A stretch of 64,000 bases of DNA from positions 62,001-126,000 of the forward strand of contig JADGDR010000003.1 in assembly GCA_016744795.1 (NCBI GenBank). The letters run 5' to 3'. This document shows positions 14,802-23,915 of the stretch, piece by piece. This DNA comes from Sulfurospirillum sp. Lineage in GTDB: Bacteria > Campylobacterota > Campylobacteria > Campylobacterales > Sulfurospirillaceae. The notes under the pieces are model-generated. The model saw only the letters and a program-made list of their open reading frames with translations. It made no database searches and was not told the DNA's origin. Made by a program: the position numbers and the translations under genes. Position 1 is the first letter of the stretch; every line of letters starts with the position of its first letter.

Positions 14802-15925
14802 AACATTAGCTCGTATCTAATATTTCTACCTTGCGTCCCTTCTATTTGCTTAATGCAACCTAGTTCTAAAAGTTCACTTATATCTCTAGAAGCTGTACTT
14901 GATGTTGTATTTGCGATTATCATATATTTCTTTTTACTAAGATCACCTTGGAAATTTTTAATTCCAACATCTAATATTTTATTTAAAACTTTTGTTTGTC
15001 TAGAATTTAGGTTACTATCTTTATGCTTATCCCAAAACTTTGTTTTATCTGTAATATATCCTAGCTTATTCTTAGTATCAATAAGTGCACAATAGAGTGT
15101 TTTAAGAAACCATTCACACCAAACAGTAACATCTAGGTGATTATCACTTTTTCTTACGTATCCAGTTGTGCTTTCCAATGCTTTATAATATCCCTTTCTA
15201 TCACTATTGATTGCACTAGACATAGAGTATAGTTTTGAAATCTTGGAGTTTTCTATTTGTGAGAGTACAAGATCAGTTATGGCTCTCGTTATTCTACCGT
15301 TTCCATCATCAAATGGATGAATAATTACAAACCATAAGTGTGCGATAGCTGCTTTTAGTAGACTTGTTTCAGTTTTATTGAACCATGTTAAGAAACTATC
15401 CATTTCATTTTCTAATATATCTCGTGGAGGGGCTTCGTAGTATGTTTTTTCACAACCAGGTCTTCCTGAAACAACTTCCATTGTCTCCTCACCTCTAAAA
15501 GTAGCTACATTGATCTTTGTAAATCCACTATAGCCTCTTGAAAAAAGAGCATTATGCCAACCAAATAGACGCTCAAGTGTTAAGTCCTTATCATAATTTG
15601 TATTAGCATCAATAAGTACTTCAATAAGATAATCTGTAGATTCATCTATTTTTTTAAAATCAACATTATCAAAGCCAAGCTTTCTTTTTATAGAAGCTTT
15701 AACGCTATCACGATTTAATATCTCACCTTCTATTGCTGAAGTACTTATTGCTTCATTTTCTAATGCTTCTAATTGACTTTGAGAAATGCTATCTTCACTC
15801 ATAAGCTTTCCCATAGCAATTAAATACCCTTGTTCTAGAGATATTCTTTGTATCAAGCTTTCTAATTTTTTTAAATCATAAGTAAAATCTGGGTAATTTT
15901 CTTGCTCCCATATCCATCTTTTCAT
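14798..15925 (-). CDS. Fic-family AMP-transferase with DUF4172 domain
   Basis: Residues 1-85 match the DUF4172 N-terminal domain (WIWEQENYPDFTY at the start). The inhibitory helix is present near residues 58-64 (TSAIEGE, fitting [S/T]xxxE[G/N]), making this a class II Fic protein with built-in self-inhibition. The active site is intact: HPFDDGNGRITR near residue 202. The last 70 residues are a winged helix (TASRDISELLELGCI). Fic enzymes attach AMP to hydroxyl groups of target proteins. The stop overlaps the start of a broken small gene, and a HEPN-like gene follows. Target unknown. Confidence 0.92.
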   Translation of the reverse strand: MKRWIWEQENYPDFTYDLKKLESLIQRISLEQGYLIAMGKLMSEDSISQSQLEALENEAISTSAIEGEILNRDSVKASIKRKLGFDNVDFKKIDESTDYLIEVLIDANTNYDKDLTLERLFGWHNALFSRGYSGFTKINVATFRGEETMEVVSGRPGCEKTYYEAPPRDILENEMDSFLTWFNKTETSLLKAAIAHLWFVIIHPFDDGNGRITRAITDLVLSQIENSKISKLYSMSSAINSDRKGYYKALESTTGYVRKSDNHLDVTVWCEWFLKTLYCALIDTKNKLGYITDKTKFWDKHKDSNLNSRQTKVLNKILDVGIKNFQGDLSKKKYMIIANTTSSTASRDISELLELGCIKQIEGTQGRNIRYELML

Positions 15926-16125
15926 GCTCTACCTTTTGTTATTTCTGTCCTATGAGCCGATTAATTCAATTAACCATTCCATATATGGCATGATTATATC
16001 ATATATTCGCTTCTTTTTTGAACTTACAAAAAGACTATCCAAACTTCAGAATTTTTATCTGTAAATATTTTATTAATTCTATATTACATAGTTTTGATAT
16101 TAAAAAGTCTTTACATGTAAAGGGA

Positions 16126-16147
16126 AAAGCCCCTAAAAAAGGGCTTT
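16126..16147. terminator. Terminator of the superoxide reductase-like gene
   Basis: AAAGCCC (16126-16132) and GGGCTTT (16141-16147) form a 7-bp GC-rich stem with an eight-base loop, ending four bases before the minus-strand stop codon at 16152. The base run after the stem on the minus strand is only moderately U-rich. An immediately adjacent TTTACATGTAAA palindrome lies at 16110-16121. Confidence 0.6.
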
Positions 16148-16151
16148 GAAA

Positions 16152-16577
16152 CTATACATTTATTGATGCAGTATAGTTACCGTGTAGATTACAGCGAGAA
16201 ACTGCTGATAATGTTTTTACATTTGTTAGGTTTACTCTTGTTGCAAGATAACCTCTTGAAATTTCTGGTTCTAGTGAAACAGTTGAAACTTTTTTGCCAT
16301 CTGCAAACAGTTCTATTTCATATATCCAATGATTTGCCGTACTAGGATGAATGATACCTGCTTGTCCTATGTTAACTTCAACTACAGTATAACCTTTAGC
16401 ATCTTTTGAGCCAAGTTTTATTTCTGGAGAGTGTTTTTGCTCACCTTTTGTAGGGTTTGCAGGATCTTTTAGTTTTATGTCCATAGTGTTTACAACTAAC
16501 TTTTTGTCATAAGCACTTGCCATGGTAGTACTTAACGCTGCAACAGCAGCAACTTTTAATGCAGTTCTTCTATTCAT
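16152..16577 (-). CDS. Tat-exported class II superoxide reductase-like protein
   Basis: MNRRTALKVAAVAAL is a twin-arginine-type signal peptide, so the protein should be folded with its metal before export to the periplasm. The mature part has the complete SOR iron site: His49 (KHSPEI), His77 and His83 (HPSTANHW) and the Cys129/His132 pair (CNLHG), four histidines and one cysteine. The rubredoxin-like domain of desulfoferrodoxin is absent, so it is the neelaredoxin-like class. It would reduce superoxide to peroxide with an external electron donor. It stands alone with its own terminator, 140 bases from divergent mutS. Confidence 0.85.
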   Translation of the reverse strand: MNRRTALKVAAVAALSTTMASAYDKKLVVNTMDIKLKDPANPTKGEQKHSPEIKLGSKDAKGYTVVEVNIGQAGIIHPSTANHWIYEIELFADGKKVSTVSLEPEISRGYLATRVNLTNVKTLSAVSRCNLHGNYTASINV

Positions 16578-16686
16578 AATATTCTCCTTTATTTTAGAAC
16601 TTAATTATATATTAAAATGTTTAATATTTATTTATAAAAAAGAGTTAATTATTACTATGTAAAACAAAGTTTTATACTTCTTTTAG

Positions 16687-16710
16687 TATAATATATCTTT
16701 ACATGTAAAG
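16687..16710 (+). promoter_or_regulatory. mutS promoter -10 box and TTTACATGTAAA palindrome
   Basis: TATAAT at 16687-16692 fits a -10 box. Four bases later a perfect 14-bp palindrome, CTTTACATGTAAAG (16697-16710), lies about where transcription would start, and overlaps the AAAGAGG ribosome site of mutS (ATG 16718). The palindrome is one of many copies in the window, so its effect here may be incidental. Confidence 0.45.
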
Positions 16711-16717
16711 AGGCTAA

Positions 16718-19651
16718 ATGAGCATTGAAGTAACAAAGATACTAAACTCCAAAAATAAACTTTTAACTGAGATATATTTTGACTTACAACTATTCTTTGA
16801 AAAAAAATATGGTTCAAATACAGTTGTACTTATGGAGATTGGAAGTTTTTTTGAAACTTATGAAGTCAACAACGAAGAGTTACAAATAGGAAAAGCAAAA
16901 GAGATATCGGAGCTTCTAAATATCCAACTTACTCGTAAAAACAAATCAATTATAGAAAATTCTACATCAAATCCACTCTTAGCAGGAGTTCCTTCTGTTT
17001 CGTTAGAGAGGTACTTAAACCGCATAATTCAAACTAAGAAATATACCATAGTCATAGTTCGTCAAAAGGGTGAGCCTCCCTATGTAAAACGTTATATTGC
17101 TAACATAATTAGCCCAGGTACAAATTTTGACTATCTTATTGAGTCTAGTGAAAACTATCTTGTTTCACTTCTCATAGATTGTAATCACCAGATATATTCT
17201 ATTGGTTACTCTGCAATTGATGTTACTACAGGTAAAACCATGGTAAATGAAATACATGGAACGAGAGAAGATAAAACCTACGCTCTTGATGAAGTTTTTA
17301 ATCTTTTACAAACTTATAAAACTAGTGAAGTAGTACTTACTTTTAACTCTGAATCCATAGACAAAGAGTGGGTTAAAAACTACCTTGAGATTAATGCTTC
17401 CATTCACTATAGTATCAACAAAAAAAGAGCAAAAATAACTTACCAAAATACTCTTTTTGAAAAAATATATTCTATCCGTTCTTTACTTACTCCTATAGAA
17501 TATCTTGACATAGAACGTCATCCCTATGCTAGTGAATCTTTGGCAATACTTTGTGATTTTATTATTGAACATGATGAGAACATCATAGAAAAGATGAGTC
17601 GCCCTACCATGCTTGGAAATAAGCGTTACATGTACATAGGAAACAATGCGTTAGAACAACTTGGAATCATATCTAAGAATCCCCATGAAATGACTCTTTT
17701 AGCTCTTATAGACCAAACTTCTACAGCTATTGGTAAACGTCTTTTAAAAGAGAGACTTTTAAATCCTATTTGCGATATCAAAACACTAAATGAACGCTTT
17801 GATTTGAGTGAACAGCTTTTGAATGATTATAAAAAATTTGAGGTTGCTTTAAAACAGGTTTATGATTTAGAGAGAATTTTAAGACGAATACAGCTTAAAA
17901 AACTTCACCCTTTAGAGCTTGATTATCTTAATACTTCACTTGAATCTATACTTAATATTTTCAAAGAAGCAAAATTAAAAAAAATAGATACTCCTAAAAA
18001 CCTATACGATGAATGTGAAGAATTACTGAAAATACTAAACTCTACTTTTGTATTAGATTCTTGTGCTAAGTTTAGAAAAGAACAGATAAACGAAAATCTT
18101 TTTTTAGAAGGCATACATCCTCAGATAGATAAAATTTTATATAAAAAAACGAAAAGTGTACAAAGTATAGAAGCTATATCTTTACATGTAAACTCACTTT
18201 TTGATGAGAATGCTAAAAATGCAGTTAGTATTGGATGGCTTGATAGTGAGGGCTACTACATAACTCTAACTAAAAACAGATATGCCATGATAAAAGATAG
18301 ACTGCATGAAAGTTTTGTAACCATAGATGGTAAACATCATTTTTTCAAAGATTTTAGTTTTAAGGTACTTAAAAACTCTGTTAAGATAACTTCTGAACTT
18401 ACGGAGGAAATTTCAAAAGAGATAACAACAGCCAATGTAAAAATGATAGCTTTAGTCAAACTTAGATTTGATGAAAGTTTAGAAAAAATAGAAACTATGT
18501 TCTCTCACACTTTAGAGCATCTCATTAGTTTCATAGGTACTCTAGATGTTGCTCTTTCAAATGCGAAATGTGCAAACCTCTATAACTACTCTCGTCCAAT
18601 CGTTTTAGATATGGACAATAAAAATAGATTTATTGAAGCAATTGGACTTCGTCATCCACTAATAGAATCACGTGAAGAAAACGGTATTTATGTGCCTAAC
18701 GATGTTTTTCTTGGAGATATAGAAAAAGAAAATGAACATGATCACATTATGCTTGAAGCAGGAATAGAAGATGAAATACGAGGTATGCTTTTATATGGTA
18801 TAAACTCTAGTGGTAAATCATCATTAATGAAATCATTAGGCATTAGTGTTATTATGGCTCAGGCCGGTTTTTTTGTACCAAGTGTAAGTCTAAGATTTGT
18901 TGTTTTTGATAAAATATTTACTCGCATAGTTAGCCATGACAATCTATATAAAGGTCTTTCAACTTTTACTGTTGAAATGTTGGAACTAAAAAATATATTC
19001 AATAGAGCAACAGAGCATTCACTTGTTTTGGGTGATGAGATAAGCCATGGGACTGAAACACAATCTGCTCTTGCAATTGTAGCAAGTGCTATGGAAAAAC
19101 TCTACAATATAAAATCTTTATATATCTTTGCAACTCATCTACATCAACTCTCACAAATAAAAAGAATCAAAAAATTAAAAAAACTTATCTATCTTCATCT
19201 TGGTGTTAGCTATGATGAAAAACAAGACAAGCTTATATACAATAGAAAATTAGAATTAGGAAGTGGAAGTAGTCTTTACGGTTTAGAGTTTGCTAAATCA
19301 CTTCATATGGATAAAGAATTCTTAGAAAATGCCTATACAATACGAAAAGAGATAGCTGGAGAATATAGCGAGCTTGAACTTCTTAAAAAAAGAAAACGAA
19401 GTAAGTACAATAAAGAAATATACCTAAGTAAATGTGCTTTATGTGATGAAAATGTTGATGATATTCACCATATAAATGAACAGAAAAATTCAGATGAGCA
19501 TGGAAACATAGACCATTTTCATAAGAACCATAAATACAATCTAATTCCACTTTGTAAAAAACACCACAAATTAGTCCATGAAGGAAAAATTGTAATACAA
19601 GGTTTTGTTATGGGTGAAGATGGATTAAAACTTCATTATCAAGAGGTCTAG
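16718..19651 (+). CDS. mutS: MutS7-type mismatch recognition protein with HNH domain
   Basis: At 977 aa this is longer than ordinary MutS. Domain I starts with [12 protein letters not shown] (residues 39-50), keeping the Phe-x-Glu mismatch-reading motif. Core and clamp domains follow. The ATPase has Walker [10 protein letters not shown] (about 694-702) and Walker [11 protein letters not shown] (about 769). The last 75 residues are an HNH nuclease (KCALC...DIHHINE...[16 protein letters not shown]). This fusion defines the MutS7 subfamily described from Epsilonproteobacteria, giant viruses and octocoral mitochondria; it may recognise and cut without MutL. No mutL is in the window. All key motifs are intact. 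Confidence 0.9.
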   Translation: MSIEVTKILNSKNKLLTEIYFDLQLFFEKKYGSNTVVLMEIGSFFETYEVNNEELQIGKAKEISELLNIQLTRKNKSIIENSTSNPLLAGVPSVSLERYLNRIIQTKKYTIVIVRQKGEPPYVKRYIANIISPGTNFDYLIESSENYLVSLLIDCNHQIYSIGYSAIDVTTGKTMVNEIHGTREDKTYALDEVFNLLQTYKTSEVVLTFNSESIDKEWVKNYLEINASIHYSINKKRAKITYQNTLFEKIYSIRSLLTPIEYLDIERHPYASESLAILCDFIIEHDENIIEKMSRPTMLGNKRYMYIGNNALEQLGIISKNPHEMTLLALIDQTSTAIGKRLLKERLLNPICDIKTLNERFDLSEQLLNDYKKFEVALKQVYDLERILRRIQLKKLHPLELDYLNTSLESILNIFKEAKLKKIDTPKNLYDECEELLKILNSTFVLDSCAKFRKEQINENLFLEGIHPQIDKILYKKTKSVQSIEAISLHVNSLFDENAKNAVSIGWLDSEGYYITLTKNRYAMIKDRLHESFVTIDGKHHFFKDFSFKVLKNSVKITSELTEEISKEITTANVKMIALVKLRFDESLEKIETMFSHTLEHLISFIGTLDVALSNAKCANLYNYSRPIVLDMDNKNRFIEAIGLRHPLIESREENGIYVPNDVFLGDIEKENEHDHIMLEAGIEDEIRGMLLYGINSSGKSSLMKSLGISVIMAQAGFFVPSVSLRFVVFDKIFTRIVSHDNLYKGLSTFTVEMLELKNIFNRATEHSLVLGDEISHGTETQSALAIVASAMEKLYNIKSLYIFATHLHQLSQIKRIKKLKKLIYLHLGVSYDEKQDKLIYNRKLELGSGSSLYGLEFAKSLHMDKEFLENAYTIRKEIAGEYSELELLKKRKRSKYNKEIYLSKCALCDENVDDIHHINEQKNSDEHGNIDHFHKNHKYNLIPLCKKHHKLVHEGKIVIQGFVMGEDGLKLHYQEV

Positions 19652-19692
19652 TTATTTATGCTTGAGATTTACCATAGCAATAAAGATATATT

Positions 19693-22600
19693 TCATCTAT
19701 TTTCTTCTAAAAACACTAAAAAATCTTCTTCAGGCACTGCTTTACTATACAAATAACCTTGCCCTTCATAACAGCCCTCTTTTTTTAGAAAATCATGCTG
19801 TTCTTTTGTCTCAATACCTTCTGCTATTACACTCAAACCCAAGCTTTTTGACATAGCTATGATAGTACTTGTTATTGACATATCTCCTTTATCATTTGGT
19901 ATATCAGTGATAAAAGAGCGATCTATTTTTAGCTTGTCTACAGGAAGTTTTTTTAGATAACTCAAAGAAGAGTATCCTGTTCCAAAATCATCTATTGAAA
20001 GTGTAATTCCATGATCTTTAAATTTTTTAAATAAGGTAATTGCCTCTTGCGGATTTTCCATCATATAACTTTCAGTCAACTCCAATTCCAAAGAACTCCC
20101 ACTTAAACCAGTTTTTTCTAAAATAGAAATTACCAACTCATAAAAATTATTTTGCTTAATCTGGATAGCTGAAACATTAACTGCTATCCTGCCTGAAAAA
20201 CTGTTATTATCAATCCACTTTTTTGCATCCCTACATGCCATCTCTAGAACAATTTTACCCAACTCTGCTATTTGTTTTGTTCCTTCTGCAATTTTAATAA
20301 ACTTATCAGGATACATAATTCCATTAACGGGATGATTCCATCTTATAAGAGCTTCTACTCCTAAAACTTTACCATTTTGTATAGATACCTGAGGCTGATA
20401 ATGTAAAACAAATTCATCATTTTTCAGTGCTTTTCCTATCTCTTTTTTCATTAGCATTTTTGCAAAAAGTTGTTCTGTCATTTCTTGGGCATAAAATTTA
20501 TATGTATTTCTTCCAGAATCTTTTGCTTGATACATAGCTGCATCAGCGTTTTTTATTAAATCCTCTATACTCAACCCATCATCTGGATAAATAGCAACTC
20601 CTATACTTGCCGTTAGTTTAAAAGAGTGTTGAAATACGTTTATATCATCTTTAAAAACATCTAAAAGTTTAGATAGAACTTTCTGTATATCAGATACATC
20701 TTCTATCTCTTCAAGAAGTATAATAAACTCATCCCCACCAATTCTTGAGATGGTGTCTTTCTCTCGCATAGCTATTTTAAATCTAGTAGTAACTGTTGTT
20801 AGTATTTCATCACCATATGAGTGTCCAAAAGTATCATTTATCTCTTTGAACCTATCTAAATCTAAAAACAAAACTGCTATTTTAGATTTTTCTCTTCTTG
20901 CCATTTTTATAGCTTGTGAGAGTCTAGAAGTAAGAAGTAATCTATTTGGTAATTTTGTTAGAGGATCATGGTGAGCTAAAAACTCTAATTCTGCTTCAGA
21001 CTGTTTAATAGTTGAAATATCAGAAAAAACACCTATATAGTTTGTTATACAACCACTTTTGTCTTTTATTGTATTTATGTTAAGCCATTGAGGAAATCGC
21101 TCTCCATTTTTTCTTATGCTCCACATTTCACCTTTCCAATAACCCTCTTTTTTTATAGATTTCCACATCTTTTTATAAAAAAGTCCATCATGCTGCATTG
21201 ATTTTAAAAACGTTGTGCTATGTGAAATAGCTTCTTTTTTTGTATAACCAGATATATCACAAAAAGCACCATTTACTGCTTGAATTTTTAAACTTTTATC
21301 TGTTATAATGATGCCTTCATTGGTATTATCAAAAACCTCTGAAGCTAATATTAATCTTTTTTCATCCTCTTTTCTTTTTCTTATATCTTTTATAAAACCA
21401 ATTACATATTGAGCTTTCCCATCTTTACCTTTAGATACTGACATAGTTAGATGAACCCATACAGGATATCCATCTTTATGCATATATCTTTTCTCTACAT
21501 TCAATTTTACTGGTTCCATTAGATTAATGTTTTTATTTTTATTGATGATAGTTTTTACTCTATCATCTTCATAAGTTATATCTAATATATTTTTCCCTAT
21601 AAACTCATCACTGGTATATCCTAAAAGATCAAGAATATATTCATTAGCAAATAGTATCTCACCATCCATAGACAAATAACCTATCCCAATAGAGTGCTGA
21701 TTTAAAATCTCATTTTGCATAGATTCATGCTCATTCATAGAATCACTCATGATATTTACTTGTTCATGAAGTTCTCTGTTTGTTAAGTACAATTCAGTAA
21801 AATCACTAAGCAGAATTTTTATAACCCTTGTTCCAAACATATTAACACTACTAGAACTAACACGATAGAGTCTTCCTTTTATCTCAACTCTTTCTTTGTA
21901 ATATCTGTTTTTTTGACCTAACTCTTCTAAAAGCTCGTCTATTATATATGCAGGTATCGCTTTTTTTATAGAGTCATCAATGTGTATATGTAATTTATCT
22001 TTTGCTGATTTATTTGCCCAACTAACAACTTGTAATTCACCAAAATCATATGCTTCTATAACCAAATCTTCTAAATGTTCAAATGTAGATCGTTGAAACT
22101 TTAGTTTTGTTTCTAAAAACTTAGCATAGTTACCTTGAAGATTGTTTAAAATATCTTTAGAGGTAATAATATAGTCCATTTTATTGCCATCTTCATTTAT
22201 CTCTTCAACTATAATTCTTCTTATTTTTTTCACTCGCATAAGAGTTATACACTCTTTCATAGAAGACTTAATGGAGAGTTTAAAAATAGGAGAGCTCATA
22301 AAATATTCTACGTTTTTTTGTTTATCTATATTATCTTTAGCAAGTTCTAAAATATCAGTTTCTGTTAGTATTCCTATGGATTCGCCCATATGAGTAACTA
22401 AAATAGAACCAAAATTTTTCTCTTTCATGATTTGAAGTGTTTTTTGTAGGCTTGTTTCTTTATCGACTCCAAAGGCTTTAGATTCATTAAGAAGCATCTC
22501 AAATATTTTGAAATTAGATTTTATATTTTTTGCTTCAAACTCAAAGATAATCTCTTCTTGTTCCACCACGCCTAAAAATTTATCTCTTGAGTTGGTAACT

Positions 22601-22902
22601 ATAACTCGTCTTATATTATGATCAACCATAAAATTAAGAGCATACTCGAGTTTTCTATTAGAGTGTGCTTTAACTAATCCTTTAGTTGAAACTGCATAAG
22701 CATTTGTTGAGTTAAAATTTATATTTTCATTATATAAAAAGAGTATATCACGCTCAGTTAATATACCAATTGGTACTTCTTTTTCATCTAATATAACCAT
22801 ATATCGCAATGATTGTTTATGCATCTTCTCAACAACTTCTTGCAAAGTTGTTTTCAAATTTACAATATCATCTCTTTTTTTATAAAAATCTTTTAATAAC
22901 AC
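19693..22902 (-). CDS. CBS-PAS-GGDEF-EAL cyclic di-GMP protein
   Basis: The start is GTG 22902 with AAGGG five bases upstream. Residues 1-265 hold CBS-type repeats (IGILTERDIL, IGILTETDIL and the like), a ligand-sensing unit that probably binds adenine nucleotides. PAS segments follow (about 400-510 and 525-640, with PAC-type endings). The GGDEF site is intact (RIGGDEFI, about 720), as is EAL (VEALIRWNHP, about 848), with later ELTESYMME and IDDFGTGYSSL. Both synthesis and breakdown of c-di-GMP are therefore possible. No membrane segment is seen, so it is a cytoplasmic sensor. It is transcribed towards mutS, convergent with it. Confidence 0.92.
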   Translation of the reverse strand: MLLKDFYKKRDDIVNLKTTLQEVVEKMHKQSLRYMVILDEKEVPIGILTERDILFLYNENINFNSTNAYAVSTKGLVKAHSNRKLEYALNFMVDHNIRRVIVTNSRDKFLGVVEQEEIIFEFEAKNIKSNFKIFEMLLNESKAFGVDKETSLQKTLQIMKEKNFGSILVTHMGESIGILTETDILELAKDNIDKQKNVEYFMSSPIFKLSIKSSMKECITLMRVKKIRRIIVEEINEDGNKMDYIITSKDILNNLQGNYAKFLETKLKFQRSTFEHLEDLVIEAYDFGELQVVSWANKSAKDKLHIHIDDSIKKAIPAYIIDELLEELGQKNRYYKERVEIKGRLYRVSSSSVNMFGTRVIKILLSDFTELYLTNRELHEQVNIMSDSMNEHESMQNEILNQHSIGIGYLSMDGEILFANEYILDLLGYTSDEFIGKNILDITYEDDRVKTIINKNKNINLMEPVKLNVEKRYMHKDGYPVWVHLTMSVSKGKDGKAQYVIGFIKDIRKRKEDEKRLILASEVFDNTNEGIIITDKSLKIQAVNGAFCDISGYTKKEAISHSTTFLKSMQHDGLFYKKMWKSIKKEGYWKGEMWSIRKNGERFPQWLNINTIKDKSGCITNYIGVFSDISTIKQSEAELEFLAHHDPLTKLPNRLLLTSRLSQAIKMARREKSKIAVLFLDLDRFKEINDTFGHSYGDEILTTVTTRFKIAMREKDTISRIGGDEFIILLEEIEDVSDIQKVLSKLLDVFKDDINVFQHSFKLTASIGVAIYPDDGLSIEDLIKNADAAMYQAKDSGRNTYKFYAQEMTEQLFAKMLMKKEIGKALKNDEFVLHYQPQVSIQNGKVLGVEALIRWNHPVNGIMYPDKFIKIAEGTKQIAELGKIVLEMACRDAKKWIDNNSFSGRIAVNVSAIQIKQNNFYELVISILEKTGLSGSSLELELTESYMMENPQEAITLFKKFKDHGITLSIDDFGTGYSSLSYLKKLPVDKLKIDRSFITDIPNDKGDMSITSTIIAMSKSLGLSVIAEGIETKEQHDFLKKEGCYEGQGYLYSKAVPEEDFLVFLEENR

Positions 22903-22927
22903 AAATGCCCTTACATGTAGAGTATAT

Positions 22928-23491
22928 TTACTTGACTTTTTCTAAGTACTCACCTTTAGCAGTATCAACTCTTATAACTGCACCTTCAAGTATATGAAAA
23001 GGAACTTGAACTACTGCTCCACTCTCTAGTGTTGCTGGTTTTTTACCACCTTGAGAGTCACCTTTAAAGTTTGGAGGAGTTTCAATGATTTTAAGTTCAA
23101 CTACTGCTGGAGCATCAACTCCTATTGGTTTTCCATTGTGAAAAAGCATATCAACAGTCATTCCATCTATAATCCACTTTGCTACATCGCCCACTTGATC
23201 ATGCGTTAGACCAATTTGATCATAAGTAACTGTATCCATAAATTGGAGCATATCACCATCATCGTAAAGATACTGCATCATCTTATCTTCTAAATCTGGT
23301 TTTTCACACTTATCTCCTGCATGGAAAGTTTTTTCTATTACTTTTCCATTTGCATAAGATTTTATCTTACATCTTACAAATGCTGCCCCTTTTCCAGGTT
23401 TTACATGTTGATATTCAACTATTTTGTAAGGTACCCCATTTAGTTCTATCTTCAATCCCTTTTTAAGGTCGCTCATTCCTACTGTAGCCAT
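22928..23491 (-). CDS. efp: Elongation factor P
   Basis: The 187-residue protein has all three beta-barrel domains of EF-P. The tip loop is [10 protein letters not shown] with Lys34, the residue modified in many bacteria, so ribosome rescue at polyproline stretches is expected. The C-terminal domain ends with [10 protein letters not shown]. The start ATG 23491 has GGAGC nearby. The gene lies just upstream of the c-di-GMP protein gene with 25 bases between, so they may share a transcript. Confidence 0.97.
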   Translation of the reverse strand: MATVGMSDLKKGLKIELNGVPYKIVEYQHVKPGKGAAFVRCKIKSYANGKVIEKTFHAGDKCEKPDLEDKMMQYLYDDGDMLQFMDTVTYDQIGLTHDQVGDVAKWIIDGMTVDMLFHNGKPIGVDAPAVVELKIIETPPNFKGDSQGGKKPATLESGAVVQVPFHILEGAVIRVDTAKGEYLEKVK

Positions 23492-23594
23492 AAAATGCTC
23501 CTAAATTTTTTATAAATTATATCTAAAATAACATTACAAGAGTATTTATACGATTTACCGTGTATTATACCTATTAAATATCTTGTATTTAAAT

Positions 23595-23621
23595 TTAAAT
23601 AGTATAAATTATACTATTTAA
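23595..23621. promoter_or_regulatory. 27-bp near-perfect palindrome, candidate operator
   Basis: TTAAATAGTATAA and TTATACTATTTAA are exact reverse complements separated by one base. It lies between divergent efp (minus) and the 53-aa gene (plus), in an otherwise featureless AT-rich stretch of about 230 bases. A palindrome this long is unlikely by chance and would suit a dimeric regulator. It contains no recognisable consensus. Confidence 0.45.
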
Positions 23622-23724
23622 TGTATTTAATAAGTAATTATTCTTTATTTACATACGCTTTAATTTATATTTAATAGCAATTTATGTATAATTATATCTT
23701 CAAAGAAATATATAAGGGCAATAT

Positions 23725-23886
23725 ATGACAAATTTGAGTATCGAAGAGAAAAAAGCATTAGAAGAAGTTTTTATAGTTTTAGATGACCGAAAAAATAAAA
23801 AAACTGCATCTATTAAAAAGTATCTTATGTTTTATAAGTGTATGAAAATGTTCTCAGGAAAAAAGCTATTGGCAATTAAAGAATAG
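23725..23886 (+). CDS. Small basic protein, 53 aa
   Basis: ATG 23725 has AAGGG six bases upstream, and TATAAT (from about 23690) lies at a plausible -10 distance. The peptide starts MTNLSIEEKKALEEVF and continues with a Lys-rich amphipathic helical part (KNKKTASIKKYLMFYKCMKMF). It ends 29 bases before the converging RND permease gene. No family is recognised. Good initiation signals support it. Confidence 0.6.
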   Translation: MTNLSIEEKKALEEVFIVLDDRKNKKTASIKKYLMFYKCMKMFSGKKLLAIKE

Positions 23887-23915
23887 AGGGCAACTAATCT
23901 CCTATGCTTAATTAG

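Noticed and set aside
1-16100. Complete prophage
   Set aside because: No capsid, portal, terminase, tail or lysis genes are visible; cargo is of plasmid or ICE type.
23492-23724. Replication origin in the AT-rich stretch
   Set aside because: No DnaA-box cluster or dnaA gene nearby; the palindrome alone is better explained as an operator.
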